Shown here: positions 42,926 through 51,695 of the stretch, piece after piece
Numbering within the stretch: the stretch's first letter is position 1
Layout: every line of letters begins with the position of its first letter
Origin: Streptomyces sp. SLBN-118
GTDB lineage: Bacteria > Actinomycetota > Actinomycetes > Streptomycetales > Streptomycetaceae
Length of the DNA stretch: 64,000 nt
Direction: 5' to 3'
Assembly (NCBI RefSeq): GCF_006715635.1
Contig: NZ_VFNP01000001.1
Location: 1,922,001 to 1,986,000, forward strand
Position numbers and translations under genes: made by a program
The notes under the pieces: generated by a model
Databases searched by the model: none
What the model was told of the DNA's origin: nothing
What the model saw: the letters and a program-made list of their open reading frames with translations, nothing else

Positions 42926-43702
42926 ATGACCGAGGCAACTCGGCACACACCCGGCACACCCTGCTGGGTGAGCTTGATGGTGCACGGCCTTGACACGACC
43001 CAGACGTTCTACGGCGACCTGTTCGGCTGGGAATTCTCCCCCGGCCCGCAACAGCTCGGCCCGTATGTCAGGGCGCTGCTCGACGGCAAGGAGGTGGCCG
43101 GTATCGGCATCCTCCCTGCGGAGCGGCAGCTGCCGATCGCCTGGACGCCCTATCTGGCAACCGACGACGCGGACACGACCGCGGAGACGATCAGGAGTTG
43201 TGGAGGCACCGTCGGAGTCGGCCCGCTGGACGCCGAGGACGCAGGCCGGATGGCCGTGGTGACCGACCCGGCGGGCGCGGTCTTCGGCATCTGGCAGGCG
43301 AGCAACCACGGCGGCACCGCGGTGTACGGCACACATGGAACACCTGTCTGGAACGAACTGCTGACCGCGGAGACCTCGTCGGTCGGCAAGTTCTACCAAG
43401 CGGTGTTCGGCTACGAGTTGGAGGCGGTCGTCCCGGCGGACCTGGACTACGTGACGCTGCTCCTGGACGGGCGCCCGGTGGCTTCGCTGCACGGCGTGGG
43501 CCATGCCCTTCCCCGCGACCGGGGCACCCACTGGATGACGTACTTCGAGGTGGAGGACCCCGACGAGGCCGCGGGACGGGTGGTGGAACTCGGCGGGCAC
43601 GTGGTGCAGCCGCCTCGCGAGGCGTCCAGCGGACGGCTCGCGGTTGTCGCGGACCCGGAGGGCGCGGTGTTCACGATCGTACGGTCGAAGACCGCTAGCT
43701 GA
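42926..43702 (+). CDS. VOC family protein (tandem glyoxalase-like)
   Basis: 258 residues with two vicinal-oxygen-chelate halves: GTPCWVSLMVHGLDTTQTFY, then FYGDLFGWEF, and GTPVWNELLTAETSSVGKFY. It resembles the actinobacterial CFP32/CFP30 group, whose reaction is unknown. A GTG at 42920 is also in frame and nearer the AGGAG. Its 3' end overlaps that of the convergent thymidine kinase gene by 8 bp. Confidence 0.83.
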   Translation: MTEATRHTPGTPCWVSLMVHGLDTTQTFYGDLFGWEFSPGPQQLGPYVRALLDGKEVAGIGILPAERQLPIAWTPYLATDDADTTAETIRSCGGTVGVGPLDAEDAGRMAVVTDPAGAVFGIWQASNHGGTAVYGTHGTPVWNELLTAETSSVGKFYQAVFGYELEAVVPADLDYVTLLLDGRPVASLHGVGHALPRDRGTHWMTYFEVEDPDEAAGRVVELGGHVVQPPREASSGRLAVVADPEGAVFTIVRSKTAS

Positions 43703-44345
43703 CTTCCACCGGCAGGACGTCCGGCGAGAGGGCGGCGGCACGAGCGGTTGCCGCCGTCATCCGCCGCCGGTGGTGGCGTCGGCACAGCACCTCGTAACCG
43801 ATCTCGTCCGGTGACTGGTTGACGTCCCCCACCACGACCTGGGCGCCTTCGACGACCATCACCCCGCCGGCCGTACGGGCGTTGTGCGTGGCCCGTGCGC
43901 CGCACCAGCACAGCGCCTCGACCTGGAGCACTTCGACCCGGTCGGCGAGCTCGACGAGCCGCTGCGAGCCGGGAAAGAGTTTGGAGCGGAAGTCGGTGGT
44001 GATACCGAACGCGAAGACGTCCAGTTCGAGGTCGTCGACGACGCGGGCGAGCTGGTCGATCTGCTCGGGCGCGAGGAACTGCGCCTCGTCGGCGATCACA
44101 TAGTCGCAGCGGCCGCCCTGCGAGAGATGGGCGACGAGATACGCGTAGAAGTCGAACCCCTCCGCGGCCTCGACCGCGTCGGTGACCAGGCCGAGCCGGG
44201 AGGAGAGCTTGCCCTCGCCCGCGCGGTCGTCGCGCGTGAAGATCATGCCCTGGAGTCCGCGCGTGGACCGGTTGTGCTCGATCTGAAGAGCGAGGGTGCT
44301 CTTCCCGCAGTCCATCGTTCCGGAGAAGAACACCAGCTCGGGCAT
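43695..44345 (-). CDS. tdk: thymidine kinase
   Basis: 216 residues, type II thymidine kinase. Walker A FSGTMDCGKST at the N-terminus, the Mg/catalytic motif VIADEAQFL, and a zinc-binding part with CWCGARATHNAR and a later CRRHH. It phosphorylates thymidine in the salvage pathway. ATG at 44345, 44 bp downstream of the phosphatase-family gene with which it may be cotranscribed. Confidence 0.92.
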   Translation of the reverse strand: MPELVFFSGTMDCGKSTLALQIEHNRSTRGLQGMIFTRDDRAGEGKLSSRLGLVTDAVEAAEGFDFYAYLVAHLSQGGRCDYVIADEAQFLAPEQIDQLARVVDDLELDVFAFGITTDFRSKLFPGSQRLVELADRVEVLQVEALCWCGARATHNARTAGGVMVVEGAQVVVGDVNQSPDEIGYEVLCRRHHRRRMTAATARAAALSPDVLPVEVS

Positions 44346-44389
44346 GGGGAGTTGAGGACCTTTCGGGTCTGTGCCAGGGGGTGGGGCGG

Positions 44390-45595
44390 TCAGGAGCGTA
44401 CTTCGATGAGCGGTACGAGCTGCTCGACGGGGGTCAGGGAGCCGTGCATCCCGACCATCGCCGACTCGTGGGGCTCGTTGACGGATGCGGTGATCACCAC
44501 GTCGTCGTGGGCCGCCGCGACGACGTCGCCGATCCGCCCGTACACCCGCTCGTCGATCGTGGCGCCGAACCAGCCTGCCGCGATCGCCTCGTCCCGGCTC
44601 GCCACCCAGAACTGCTCGCCGAGCACCTCGCGCCAGACGGCGAGCACGTCGGACTCGGCACCGGGGACGGCGTAGACATGGCGGGCCCGGCCCTCGCCGC
44701 CCAGCAGGGCGACTCCGGCGCGCAGCTCCCAGTCCTCGTCGAAGTCGATGCGCGACTGCTCGTCGAAGGGGATGTCGATCATGCCGTGGTCGGCGGTGAC
44801 ATACAGGGCGGCGCGGGGCGGCAGTTGCTCGACGAGGCGCTCCACCAGGCGGTCGACGCACATCAGCTGGCCGCGCCAGGCGTCGGAGTCGACACCGAAG
44901 CGATGGCCCTTGCCGTCGACTTCGCTGTAGTACGTGTAGACCAACGAGCGGTCCCCCATGGCCAGTTGCTCGGCCGCGAGGTCCATGCGCTCCTCGCCGG
45001 TGAGCCGGCCGAGAAAGCTGCCGCCGCTGAGCGCGATCTTGGTGAGCGGGGTGTGCTCGAAGGTCGGCGAGGACACCTGGGCGGTGTGGACACCCGCTTC
45101 GTCGGCGAGTTGGAAGACGGTGGGGTACGGCTGCCAGACCCGCGGCTGCGTCCACGGCTTCCAGCGCAGCTGGTTCATCAGCTCGCCGGTCTCCGGATTG
45201 CGCGCGGTGTAGCCGGGCAGGCCGTGCGATCCCGGCGGCAGACCGGTGCCGACGGAGGCCAGCGAGGTGGCGGTGGTGGCGGGGAAGCCGACGGTGATGG
45301 GCCGTCCCGTGCCGCCGCGCGAGGTGCCGAGCAGCGAGGTGAGGTAGGGGGCCTCGTCAGGGTGGTTCTTGATCTGCTGCCAGCCGAGTCCGTCGATCAG
45401 GAAGACGCAATTCCGGTCGGCGGGGGTGAGCTCGGAGATCCTGTGGGCGAGTCCCGGTACGCCCTGGCCCGCCGCGAGCGTCGGCAGCAGATCGGCGAGG
45501 GAGCCGGTGCCGTACTCGGGCACGGGTGCGGTGTCGATGGCCAGCCGTACCGGGTCGTCGGGCCAGATCGCGGACTGGGCTGCGGACTGGGGCAT
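44390..45595 (-). CDS. alkaline phosphatase family / nucleotide pyrophosphatase-like protein
   Basis: 401 residues. Metal-binding motifs of the phosphodiesterase/alkaline phosphatase superfamily: CVFLIDGLGW, the nucleophile Thr in GFPATTATSLASVG, YYSEVDGKGHRFG and VTADHGMIDIP. No signal peptide is seen, so it is probably cytoplasmic. Substrate unknown. ATG overlaps the DUF5998 stop (TGATG). Confidence 0.85.
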   Translation of the reverse strand: MPQSAAQSAIWPDDPVRLAIDTAPVPEYGTGSLADLLPTLAAGQGVPGLAHRISELTPADRNCVFLIDGLGWQQIKNHPDEAPYLTSLLGTSRGGTGRPITVGFPATTATSLASVGTGLPPGSHGLPGYTARNPETGELMNQLRWKPWTQPRVWQPYPTVFQLADEAGVHTAQVSSPTFEHTPLTKIALSGGSFLGRLTGEERMDLAAEQLAMGDRSLVYTYYSEVDGKGHRFGVDSDAWRGQLMCVDRLVERLVEQLPPRAALYVTADHGMIDIPFDEQSRIDFDEDWELRAGVALLGGEGRARHVYAVPGAESDVLAVWREVLGEQFWVASRDEAIAAGWFGATIDERVYGRIGDVVAAAHDDVVITASVNEPHESAMVGMHGSLTPVEQLVPLIEVRS

Positions 45596-46179
45596 CAGCG
45601 CGTGGCTGCCGTGGCTTCGGAGAGCGCCTGGGCGAAGGCGAGCGTCTGGCGGACCGCGTCCGGGCCGTCGCCGGCCTCGCTGACGCGCAGGCTCAGGTCG
45701 TCGGCGGTGGAGTTGCCGGTGTAGCCGTGGTCCGCGTCGCAGTTCGGGTCGCCGCAGGCGGCGGGCTCCAGGTCGATCCGGGAAACGGCGCCCCAGCCGA
45801 TGGTGAGGACGACCTCGCGGGGCAGGGTGCCCGCGGTGTACGACTCGGGATTGGCGACGACGCGGCTCACCACGACCGACGAGATCCGGCCGAGCTTGAC
45901 CGATTCGGTCGAGGTCGTGGCGTAGGGCGTCGGAGAGCTGGAGTCGGCGGCCTGCTCGTCGGTATGGCTGACGATGAAGCGGTTGGCCGTCAGGACCAGG
46001 ACGGTGACATGGCGACGCACCTCGTTGGCGTCGAACGTCGTCTCCTGGTGCACCAGGTACGACGCGATCTGCTCGCCACCGACAGCGGCCTCCACCGCCT
46101 CGGCCACGAGGGCCGGGTAATAGCCGCTGCGCTCGATCGCCGCGCGCAGCCCCTGGGTCGTCGTACCGGTCTTCGCCAT
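45595..46179 (-). CDS. DUF5998 family protein
   Basis: 194 residues. A conserved actinobacterial family of unknown function; recognisable by TYLVHQ-like ASYLVHQETTFDANEVRRHVT and the Cys-containing ACGDPNCDADHGYTG. It could bind a metal through the Cys/His/Asp-rich loop. It is coupled by overlap to the phosphatase-family gene and is 37 bp downstream of the acetyltransferase fusion gene. Confidence 0.78.
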   Translation of the reverse strand: MAKTGTTTQGLRAAIERSGYYPALVAEAVEAAVGGEQIASYLVHQETTFDANEVRRHVTVLVLTANRFIVSHTDEQAADSSSPTPYATTSTESVKLGRISSVVVSRVVANPESYTAGTLPREVVLTIGWGAVSRIDLEPAACGDPNCDADHGYTGNSTADDLSLRVSEAGDGPDAVRQTLAFAQALSEATAATR

Positions 46180-46216
46180 GCGGTCCATCCTACGGGCCCG
46201 TGGGGGAGGTGAGCGC

Positions 46217-49087
46217 TCAGTAGCTGGGGAGTCGCCGGGGGCCCAGGTCGGTGCGGGCGGGGGGTGGCGCGAGGCGTACGGAGGCGTCGAGCACGGAGAG
46301 GCCGCGCTGAGCGACGACGACCGGTTCAAGGCTGATTCCGACCACTTCCGGGTGGTCGTCGACCAGCCGTGACACCCGGAGCAGCAGCTCTTCCAAGACG
46401 GGCGTGTCGACGGGCGCGGAGCCGCGCCAGCCGAAGAGGACGGGCGCGGTCCGGATGGTCCTGATCAACTCGGCCGCGTCGCGGTCGGTGGCGGGAACGA
46501 GCCGGTGCGCGGTGTCACCGAGGAGCTCGGAAGCCGCGCCGGCGAGCCCGAAGGAGAGGACGGCGCCGACGGCGGGGTCGATGGCGGCACGGACGACGGT
46601 GTCCACCCCTCGGGGTGCCATCGCCTGGACGACGGGCCGCAGCTCTTCCGGCTTACCGAAAGCCTCGGTCAACTCCGCGTATGCCTGGCGCAGTTGGTCC
46701 TCATTGGCCAGATCGAGCCGTACGCCGCCGAGGTCGGCGCGGTGGCGCAGGTGCGGGGCGGTGGTCTTGAGGGCCACGGGATAGCCGAGCTGCCCGGCGG
46801 CGTGGACGGCGGGGTCCGGTCCCGGCGCCGGGAAGGTGGGCCGGACGTCGATGCCGTACCGGCCCAGCAGCGCGCGGGCGTCGTCCGGGGCGAGCGTGAG
46901 ACCGCGGGGGTCCTCGCTACCCCCGAGGAGCGCCTCGATCCGGCGGGCCGCACCGGGCTCGTCGATGTCCTCGAACACGGGGACCTTGCCGGGGTCGGCG
47001 GCGTTGCGGCGCCACTGGGCGTACTTCACGGCCTCGGAGAGCGCGCGGACGGCACGTTCGGCGGCCGGGTAGGCGGGGATGCGGTAGTCGTGCGGGGCGG
47101 TCGCGGGGGCGGGGGCCCCGTAGCGGGCGGCCGCGGACACGGGTGGCGCGGGCGCCGGGGGCCGGGCGGGAGGGGGCGGCGCGGTGGGCGGCACGGGGGC
47201 GGACGGCACCGGCGCTTCCCTCGTACGTGTGCTCGACGCCACCGCCAGTGCGTCCGCCAGGCCGCCCATCTCCACATGGACCACCGCCACCGGCTTGGCC
47301 GGGGACGATGCCGCTGCCTCGCGCAAGGCAGCGGCCAGTACCTCGCCGTCGCCCGATTCCGTGATGCCGTTCTCGCCGACCCACGGGATCGCGGTCACCA
47401 CCACCGCGTCGCACGCGTCGTCCTTCAGCGCCTCGGCCAGGGCCGCGCGGAAGTCGGCGGGCGTCGCCGCCGTCGTCAGGTCGAGCGGCGACTGCGGGCG
47501 CAGGCCGTCGGTCAGGCAGGCGTCGTACGTGAGGAGCCCCAGGGACTCGGAGTTGCCGAGGATCGCCACGCGCGGCCCCGCGGGCAGCGGCTGCCCGGCC
47601 AGCAGCAGGCCCACGTCGACGAGCTCGGTGACGGTGTCGACGCGGATCACGCCCGCCTGGCTCATCAGCGCACCGACCGTGGCATCCGGGATCCGGGTCA
47701 CCGGCACCGCGTGCCCCGGCGGCTCGCTGCCGCTGTGACGGGCGCCCTTGACCACGACCACCGGTTTCACCGCCGCCGTACGCCGTGCGAGCCGGGTGAA
47801 CTTGCGGGGGTTGCCGATCGATTCGAGGTACAGCAGGACGACATCGGTCTCCGCGTCCTCGTACCAGTACTGGAGAAAGTCGTTGCCCGACACATCCGCG
47901 CGGTTGCCCGAGGAGATGAAGGAGGAGAGCCCCGCGCCGCGCCGGTGGAGGCCGGCCAGCAGCGCGATGCCGATGGCGCCCGACTGGGTGAACAGGCCGA
48001 TCCGCCCGGGAGCCGGAGACTCCGGCGCCAGCGAGGCATTGAGCCGGACGGCGTCCGCGGTGCTGATGATGCCGAAGGAGTTCGGGCCGATGATGCGCAT
48101 GCCGTACGAGCGGGCCTGCCGGACCAGCTCGAATTGCCGCTCACGTCCGGCCACACCGCTCTCGGCATATCCGGCGGTGAGGACGACCAGACCCTGGACA
48201 CCGTGCTCTCCGCAGTCGGCGACCACATCCGGCACGCGCTCGGCGGGGACCGCGACGACCGCCAGGTCGACCGGTTCGCCGATCTCGCCCACGGACCGGA
48301 AGGCCGGGACGCCGTCGATCTCCCGCTGGTCCTCGGCGAACGCGCGGTTCACGGCGTACGTACGGCCCGTGAACCCGGCCTCCAGGAGGTTGCGCAGCAC
48401 GGTGCGCCCCACGCCACCCGGCGCGCGGCCGGTGCCGACGACGGCAACCGACCCGGGCGCGAGCAGACGCTGCACGGAGCGCGCCTCGGCGCGCTGCTCG
48501 CGGCCGCGCTGGACGGCGAGGGACTCGGCGGTCGGTTCGAGGTCGAGGGTCAGATGGACGGAGCCGTCCTCGAAGCTGCGCTTCTGCGTGTACCCGGCGT
48601 CCCGGAAGACCTTGATCATTTTGTTGTTCGCAGGCAGCACCTCGGCGGCGAACCGGCGGATGCCCCTCTCACGGGCGACCGCCGCGATGTGCTCGAGGAG
48701 GGCGGAGGCGACACCGCGCCCCTGGTGCGCGTCCTGTACGAGGAAGGCGACCTCCGCCTCGTCGGCCGGGGCACTCGCGGGGCGGCCCTCCTCGTCGATG
48801 CGGTCGTAGCGGACGGTGGCGATGAACTCGCCGCCGACCGTGACCGCCAGACCCACCCGGTCCACATAGTCGTGATGGGTGAAGCGGTGGACGTCCTTGG
48901 CGGACAGCCGCGGGTACGGCGCGAAGAACCGGTAGTACTTCGACTCGTCGGAGACCTGCTCGTAGAAGCTGACCAGACGCTCGGCGTCCTCGGTGGTGAT
49001 GGGCCTGATGCGCGCGGTACCGCCGTCACGCAGCACCACGTCCGCCTCCCAGTGATCGGGATAGTCGTGGTCCGGCTGGGTCTGCAT
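46217..49087 (-). CDS. GNAT acetyltransferase fused to an NDP-forming acyl-CoA synthetase (Pat-like)
   Basis: 956 residues. The N-terminal GNAT domain (residues ~20-195) has the acetyl-CoA loop DAHQGRGVASALL. A CoA-binding/succinyl-CoA-ligase-like part (~215-620) follows, then a Pro/Ala-rich linker (~630-690) and an ATP-grasp domain (~740-940). The order GNAT first is that of Streptomyces PatA, a lysine acetyltransferase acting on acyl-CoA synthetases; enteric Pat has the reverse order. In the stretch where active ADP-forming synthetases have SHTG the reading is GHAVPVTRIPDATVG, so the synthetase part may be a sensor only. Start at 49087 is the first Met; no clear RBS. Confidence 0.85.
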   Translation of the reverse strand: MQTQPDHDYPDHWEADVVLRDGGTARIRPITTEDAERLVSFYEQVSDESKYYRFFAPYPRLSAKDVHRFTHHDYVDRVGLAVTVGGEFIATVRYDRIDEEGRPASAPADEAEVAFLVQDAHQGRGVASALLEHIAAVARERGIRRFAAEVLPANNKMIKVFRDAGYTQKRSFEDGSVHLTLDLEPTAESLAVQRGREQRAEARSVQRLLAPGSVAVVGTGRAPGGVGRTVLRNLLEAGFTGRTYAVNRAFAEDQREIDGVPAFRSVGEIGEPVDLAVVAVPAERVPDVVADCGEHGVQGLVVLTAGYAESGVAGRERQFELVRQARSYGMRIIGPNSFGIISTADAVRLNASLAPESPAPGRIGLFTQSGAIGIALLAGLHRRGAGLSSFISSGNRADVSGNDFLQYWYEDAETDVVLLYLESIGNPRKFTRLARRTAAVKPVVVVKGARHSGSEPPGHAVPVTRIPDATVGALMSQAGVIRVDTVTELVDVGLLLAGQPLPAGPRVAILGNSESLGLLTYDACLTDGLRPQSPLDLTTAATPADFRAALAEALKDDACDAVVVTAIPWVGENGITESGDGEVLAAALREAAASSPAKPVAVVHVEMGGLADALAVASSTRTREAPVPSAPVPPTAPPPPARPPAPAPPVSAAARYGAPAPATAPHDYRIPAYPAAERAVRALSEAVKYAQWRRNAADPGKVPVFEDIDEPGAARRIEALLGGSEDPRGLTLAPDDARALLGRYGIDVRPTFPAPGPDPAVHAAGQLGYPVALKTTAPHLRHRADLGGVRLDLANEDQLRQAYAELTEAFGKPEELRPVVQAMAPRGVDTVVRAAIDPAVGAVLSFGLAGAASELLGDTAHRLVPATDRDAAELIRTIRTAPVLFGWRGSAPVDTPVLEELLLRVSRLVDDHPEVVGISLEPVVVAQRGLSVLDASVRLAPPPARTDLGPRRLPSY

Positions 49088-49154
49088 GAGTGAAAGCGTA
49101 CGGCTCACCCACCGGTCGCGGGGCGATGCGAGAGCCCGCCACGACACATGAGAG

Positions 49155-49170
49155 ACTGGTCTAGACAACC
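49155..49170. promoter_or_regulatory. DasR-type operator (dre)
   Basis: ACTGGTCTAGACAACC matches the dre consensus ACTGGTCTAGACCACT except near its right end. It lies 23 bp before the HPr start codon. DasR, released by phosphorylated aminosugars, is known to control pts genes in Streptomyces. Confidence 0.8.
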
Positions 49171-49193
49171 GCTAAGACTTGAAGGGCAACACC

Positions 49194-49475
49194 ATGGCTG
49201 AGCGCCGCGTCAATGTCGGCTGGGCCGAGGGCCTTCACGCCCGCCCCGCTTCCATCTTCGTCCGTGCCGCCACGGCTGCCGGCGTCCCCATCACGATCGC
49301 CAAGGCCGACGGCAACCCGGTCAACGCCGGCTCCATGCTCGCCGTGCTCGGCCTGGGCGCGCAGGGCGGCGAGGAGATCGTCCTCGCTTCCGAGGCGGAC
49401 GGCGCCGAGGCGGCACTGGACCGGCTGGCCAAGCTGGTCACCGAAGGGCTCGAGGAGCTTCCCGAGACGGTCTGA
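49194..49475 (+). CDS. ptsH: phosphocarrier protein HPr
   Basis: 93 residues. H15 in EGLHARPAS is the phospho-acceptor from enzyme I. S47 in NAGSMLAVLGLGA is at the regulatory-Ser position, though Streptomyces is not thought to use HPr kinase. HPr passes phosphate to the EIIA components of the sugar PTS, including the N-acetylglucosamine system. Monocistronic, with a DasR-type site in front and a terminator behind. ATG follows GAAGGGC. Confidence 0.95.
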   Translation: MAERRVNVGWAEGLHARPASIFVRAATAAGVPITIAKADGNPVNAGSMLAVLGLGAQGGEEIVLASEADGAEAALDRLAKLVTEGLEELPETV

Positions 49476-49513
49476 GCGGCTGAGCGGCTGAGCGAATTCT
49501 GTCCGACGGCACC

Positions 49514-49549
49514 CAGCCGCGTTCTCCCGAATAAGACAGAACGCGGCTG
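49514..49549. terminator. terminator after ptsH
   Basis: CAGCCGCGTTCT (49514-49525) pairs perfectly with AGAACGCGGCTG (49538-49549) over 12 bp with a 12-base loop. It lies between the convergent ptsH and gntR-type genes. Confidence 0.8.
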
Positions 49550-49653
49550 TGTGCATTCCCGGGCCCGGCGTGGATTTCCGCACCCGGCTCCATGAATTAG
49601 GGCAGCAGAAAAGAAGCCCCGCAAATGTCTTCCCTTTGTATACGGCGCGCCTG

Positions 49654-50331
49654 TTAATGGCGGACGCTTGTGGTGTTTACGGCATGTTGCGAAGTCCTCA
49701 CCCGCTCGGGGCGCCGCAGCCGGTGCGCCGCTGCGGCCCGCTCCGCGTGCAGGGCGGTCAGCGCGCGGGCCCTCTCCCCGTCGCCGCGCGCCACCGCGTC
49801 CACGATCGCGCCGTGCTCCGCCCAGGAGTCCATGGGCTTGGCGGGCTGTTCGACGGCGTACATCCAGGCGATCTTGTGCCGCAGCTGGGTGAGCAGGGCG
49901 ATCAGTCCCGGGCTGCCGGAGGCCTGCGCGAGGGTCTCGTGGAACCAGCCGCCCAGCGAGCGCAGGTCCTCGCCCTGGCCGCGGCGCGCGCGCTCCTGAC
50001 CCAGCCTCACCAGGCCGCGCAGGACCTTCAGGTGCGCATCCGTACGCCGCTGGGCCGCGCGGGCCGCACCGAGGGGCTCCAGAAGCATCCGGACCTCCAG
50101 CAGGTCGGCCGCCTCCTGCTCGGTGGGTTCGGCGACACAGGCACCCGCGTGCCGCCGCGTGGTGACGAAGCCCTCGGACTCCAGGGTGCGCAGGGCTTCG
50201 CGCACCGGGACCCGGGAGACGCCGTAGCGGCGCGCCAACTGCTCCTCGGTGAGCCGGCTGCCGCGCTCGAATACACCGGAGACGATGTCGTCGCGGATCG
50301 CCGTGCATACCGAGTGCGCGGGAATGCGCAT
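49654..50331 (-). CDS. GntR-family transcriptional regulator (FadR/FCD type)
   Basis: 225 residues. A winged helix at the N-terminus (RRYGVSRVPVREALRTLESEG) and an FCD all-helical effector domain (VRMLLEPLGAARAA, GWFHETLAQASGSPGL, EHGAIVDAVARGD), where acidic and His residues could hold a metal-bound carboxylate ligand. Not DasR, which is of the HutC type. ATG at 50331 is preferred; one eight codons earlier is possible. Target and ligand unknown. Confidence 0.87.
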   Translation of the reverse strand: MRIPAHSVCTAIRDDIVSGVFERGSRLTEEQLARRYGVSRVPVREALRTLESEGFVTTRRHAGACVAEPTEQEAADLLEVRMLLEPLGAARAAQRRTDAHLKVLRGLVRLGQERARRGQGEDLRSLGGWFHETLAQASGSPGLIALLTQLRHKIAWMYAVEQPAKPMDSWAEHGAIVDAVARGDGERARALTALHAERAAAAHRLRRPERVRTSQHAVNTTSVRH

Positions 50332-50462
50332 ACCGAACCTCCGCTTAATCCGCACGAAACGCAGCCGATTGACGTCTGTTCAGTGACTCTATTGCAGCGG
50401 GCCGGGATTTCCGACGGCACTCGGGATTCCAGGGATATCTTTTGGCCAGGGATCCAAACGCC

Positions 50463-50491
50463 GAAGGCCCCGGCAGGAAGCCGGGGCCTTC
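50463..50491. terminator. terminator after the M23 peptidase gene
   Basis: GAAGGCCCCGGC (50463-50474) pairs with GCCGGGGCCTTC (50480-50491) around AGGAA. A 12-bp perfect stem, 28 bp beyond the peptidase stop codon on the minus strand. Confidence 0.85.
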
Positions 50492-50518
50492 TCGCGGTAC
50501 GCGCTCGGGCGCGCGTGC

Positions 50519-51277
50519 TCAGACGGCGACGCCGTGCGCACGCAGGTACGCGACCGGGTCGATGTCGGAGCCGTACTCGGAGCCGGTGCGCGCCTCGAAG
50601 TGGAGGTGGGGCCCGGTGGTGTTGCCGGTCGCGCCGGAGAGACCTATCTGGGCGCCCGGGGTGACGCTCTGGCCCACCGAGACCGTGATCGAGGAGAGGT
50701 GGCCGTACTGCGTGTACGAGCCGTCCCTCATCTTGATCACGACGTTGTTGCCGTAGGCGCCGCCCCAGCCGGCCTCGACGACGGTGCCGGATCCGACCGC
50801 GTGCACGGTGGTGCCGGAGGCGGCGTGGAAGTCGATGCCGGTGTGGCTGCCGGAGGACCAGACGGCGCCGCCGGTCTTGTAGCCCGTGGAGATGTACGAG
50901 CCGCTGATCGGCGCGACGAAGGAGTTGAGGCGCTTGCGCTCGGCCTCCCGTGCGGCGCGCTCCTTGGCTTCGCGGGCGGCCTTGACGCGGGCCTCGGCCT
51001 TGCGCTTCGCCGCCGCCTCGGCCTTCGCCTCGGCGGCCTCCTGCTTCTGGGCGGCAGCCTGGTCGGCGATCTGGTCCGCGAGGGTGTCGTCGGTGACCAG
51101 CTGGGTCATCCCGGTGTCCTCGACAGGAGTCATGCCCGGGGTGGCGGCGAGCGCCGGGGAAGCGAGGGTTCCGATGACGCCGGTCGTGGCAAGGGCCGCT
51201 GCGCCCGCCATGCTCGCGCTCTTGCGCGAAAGGCGGCTCGGGGCACGGTGCTTCCCGGTGGCACGGGTGAACGCCAT
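50519..51277 (-). CDS. secreted M23 family metallopeptidase
   Basis: 252 residues. A signal peptide (residues 1 to ~44, ending LASPALA) is followed by a long Ala/Glu/Lys coiled coil (~65-115) and a lysostaphin-type M23 domain with the zinc ligands of SHTGIDFHA (H and D) and GPHLHFEAR (H-x-H). Such enzymes cut peptidoglycan cross-bridges or stems. Expression is probably set by the c-di-AMP riboswitch in its leader, a feature shared by many Streptomyces cell-wall hydrolase genes. Confidence 0.9.
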   Translation of the reverse strand: MAFTRATGKHRAPSRLSRKSASMAGAAALATTGVIGTLASPALAATPGMTPVEDTGMTQLVTDDTLADQIADQAAAQKQEAAEAKAEAAAKRKAEARVKAAREAKERAAREAERKRLNSFVAPISGSYISTGYKTGGAVWSSGSHTGIDFHAASGTTVHAVGSGTVVEAGWGGAYGNNVVIKMRDGSYTQYGHLSSITVSVGQSVTPGAQIGLSGATGNTTGPHLHFEARTGSEYGSDIDPVAYLRAHGVAV

Positions 51278-51302
51278 GAAGTGGCTGGTCCTTTCCTTCC
51301 TT

Positions 51303-51450
51303 CTCGCCTACCGGGTTAGCTGACGGGTTCGGAGCAGGAAGGTCTCCTACGGGCCCCTCCGTACGGATACGAAGGCGTCCGATTCACCCCAGGGACTGAG
51401 TGGGTCCCCGGCTCCCCAGGCTCGCGCCTGACGGGGACTCGGCGATGGCT
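51303..51450 (-). ncRNA. ydaO-yuaA (c-di-AMP) riboswitch in the M23 leader
   Basis: Read on the minus strand, the leader contains CTGGGGAGCCGGGGACCCA, then CTGGGGTGAATCGGACG, and near its 3' end TCCGAACCCGTCAGCTAACC followed by CGGTAGGCG. These are the conserved blocks of ydaO-class riboswitches as they occur before rpf and other cell-wall hydrolase genes in Streptomyces. It ends about 25 bp before the start codon. High c-di-AMP would be expected to lower expression. Exact ends are approximate. Confidence 0.85.
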
Positions 51451-51595
51451 GTCCGATGCCGCGGCTGCGGCGGGCTACTGGCGAACAGCCGGACCGACGC
51501 TAGGCGGGCCGACTTTCAATCGCCAAACAGACAGGCCCTTTTGTAGTGCATGCCACAGGGCAGAGCGGCAGCCTCCACAACAAAGCGGACAAGAC

Positions 51596-51632
51596 GCGGA
51601 ACCCCGACATCGCTTGGATGCCGGGGTTCCGC
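51596..51632. terminator. terminator after the M16 operon
   Basis: GCGGAACCCCG (51596-51606) pairs with CGGGGTTCCGC (51622-51632) around a 15-base loop. It lies 64 bp beyond the stop of the second M16 gene. Between this hairpin and the riboswitch region (51450-51595) only the M23 promoter is expected; nothing else is recognised. Confidence 0.8.
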
Positions 51633-51695
51633 TTGCCTGTTGCGCCGGGTTCGGCCGGAGTTGTCCGGACCGTGCTCCGGCACCCCGAGAGCTGG

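Noticed and set aside
46505..49093. An 862-codon open frame antisense to the Pat-like gene
   Set aside because: Arg/Gly/Val-rich composition without domains; clear shadow of the real gene.
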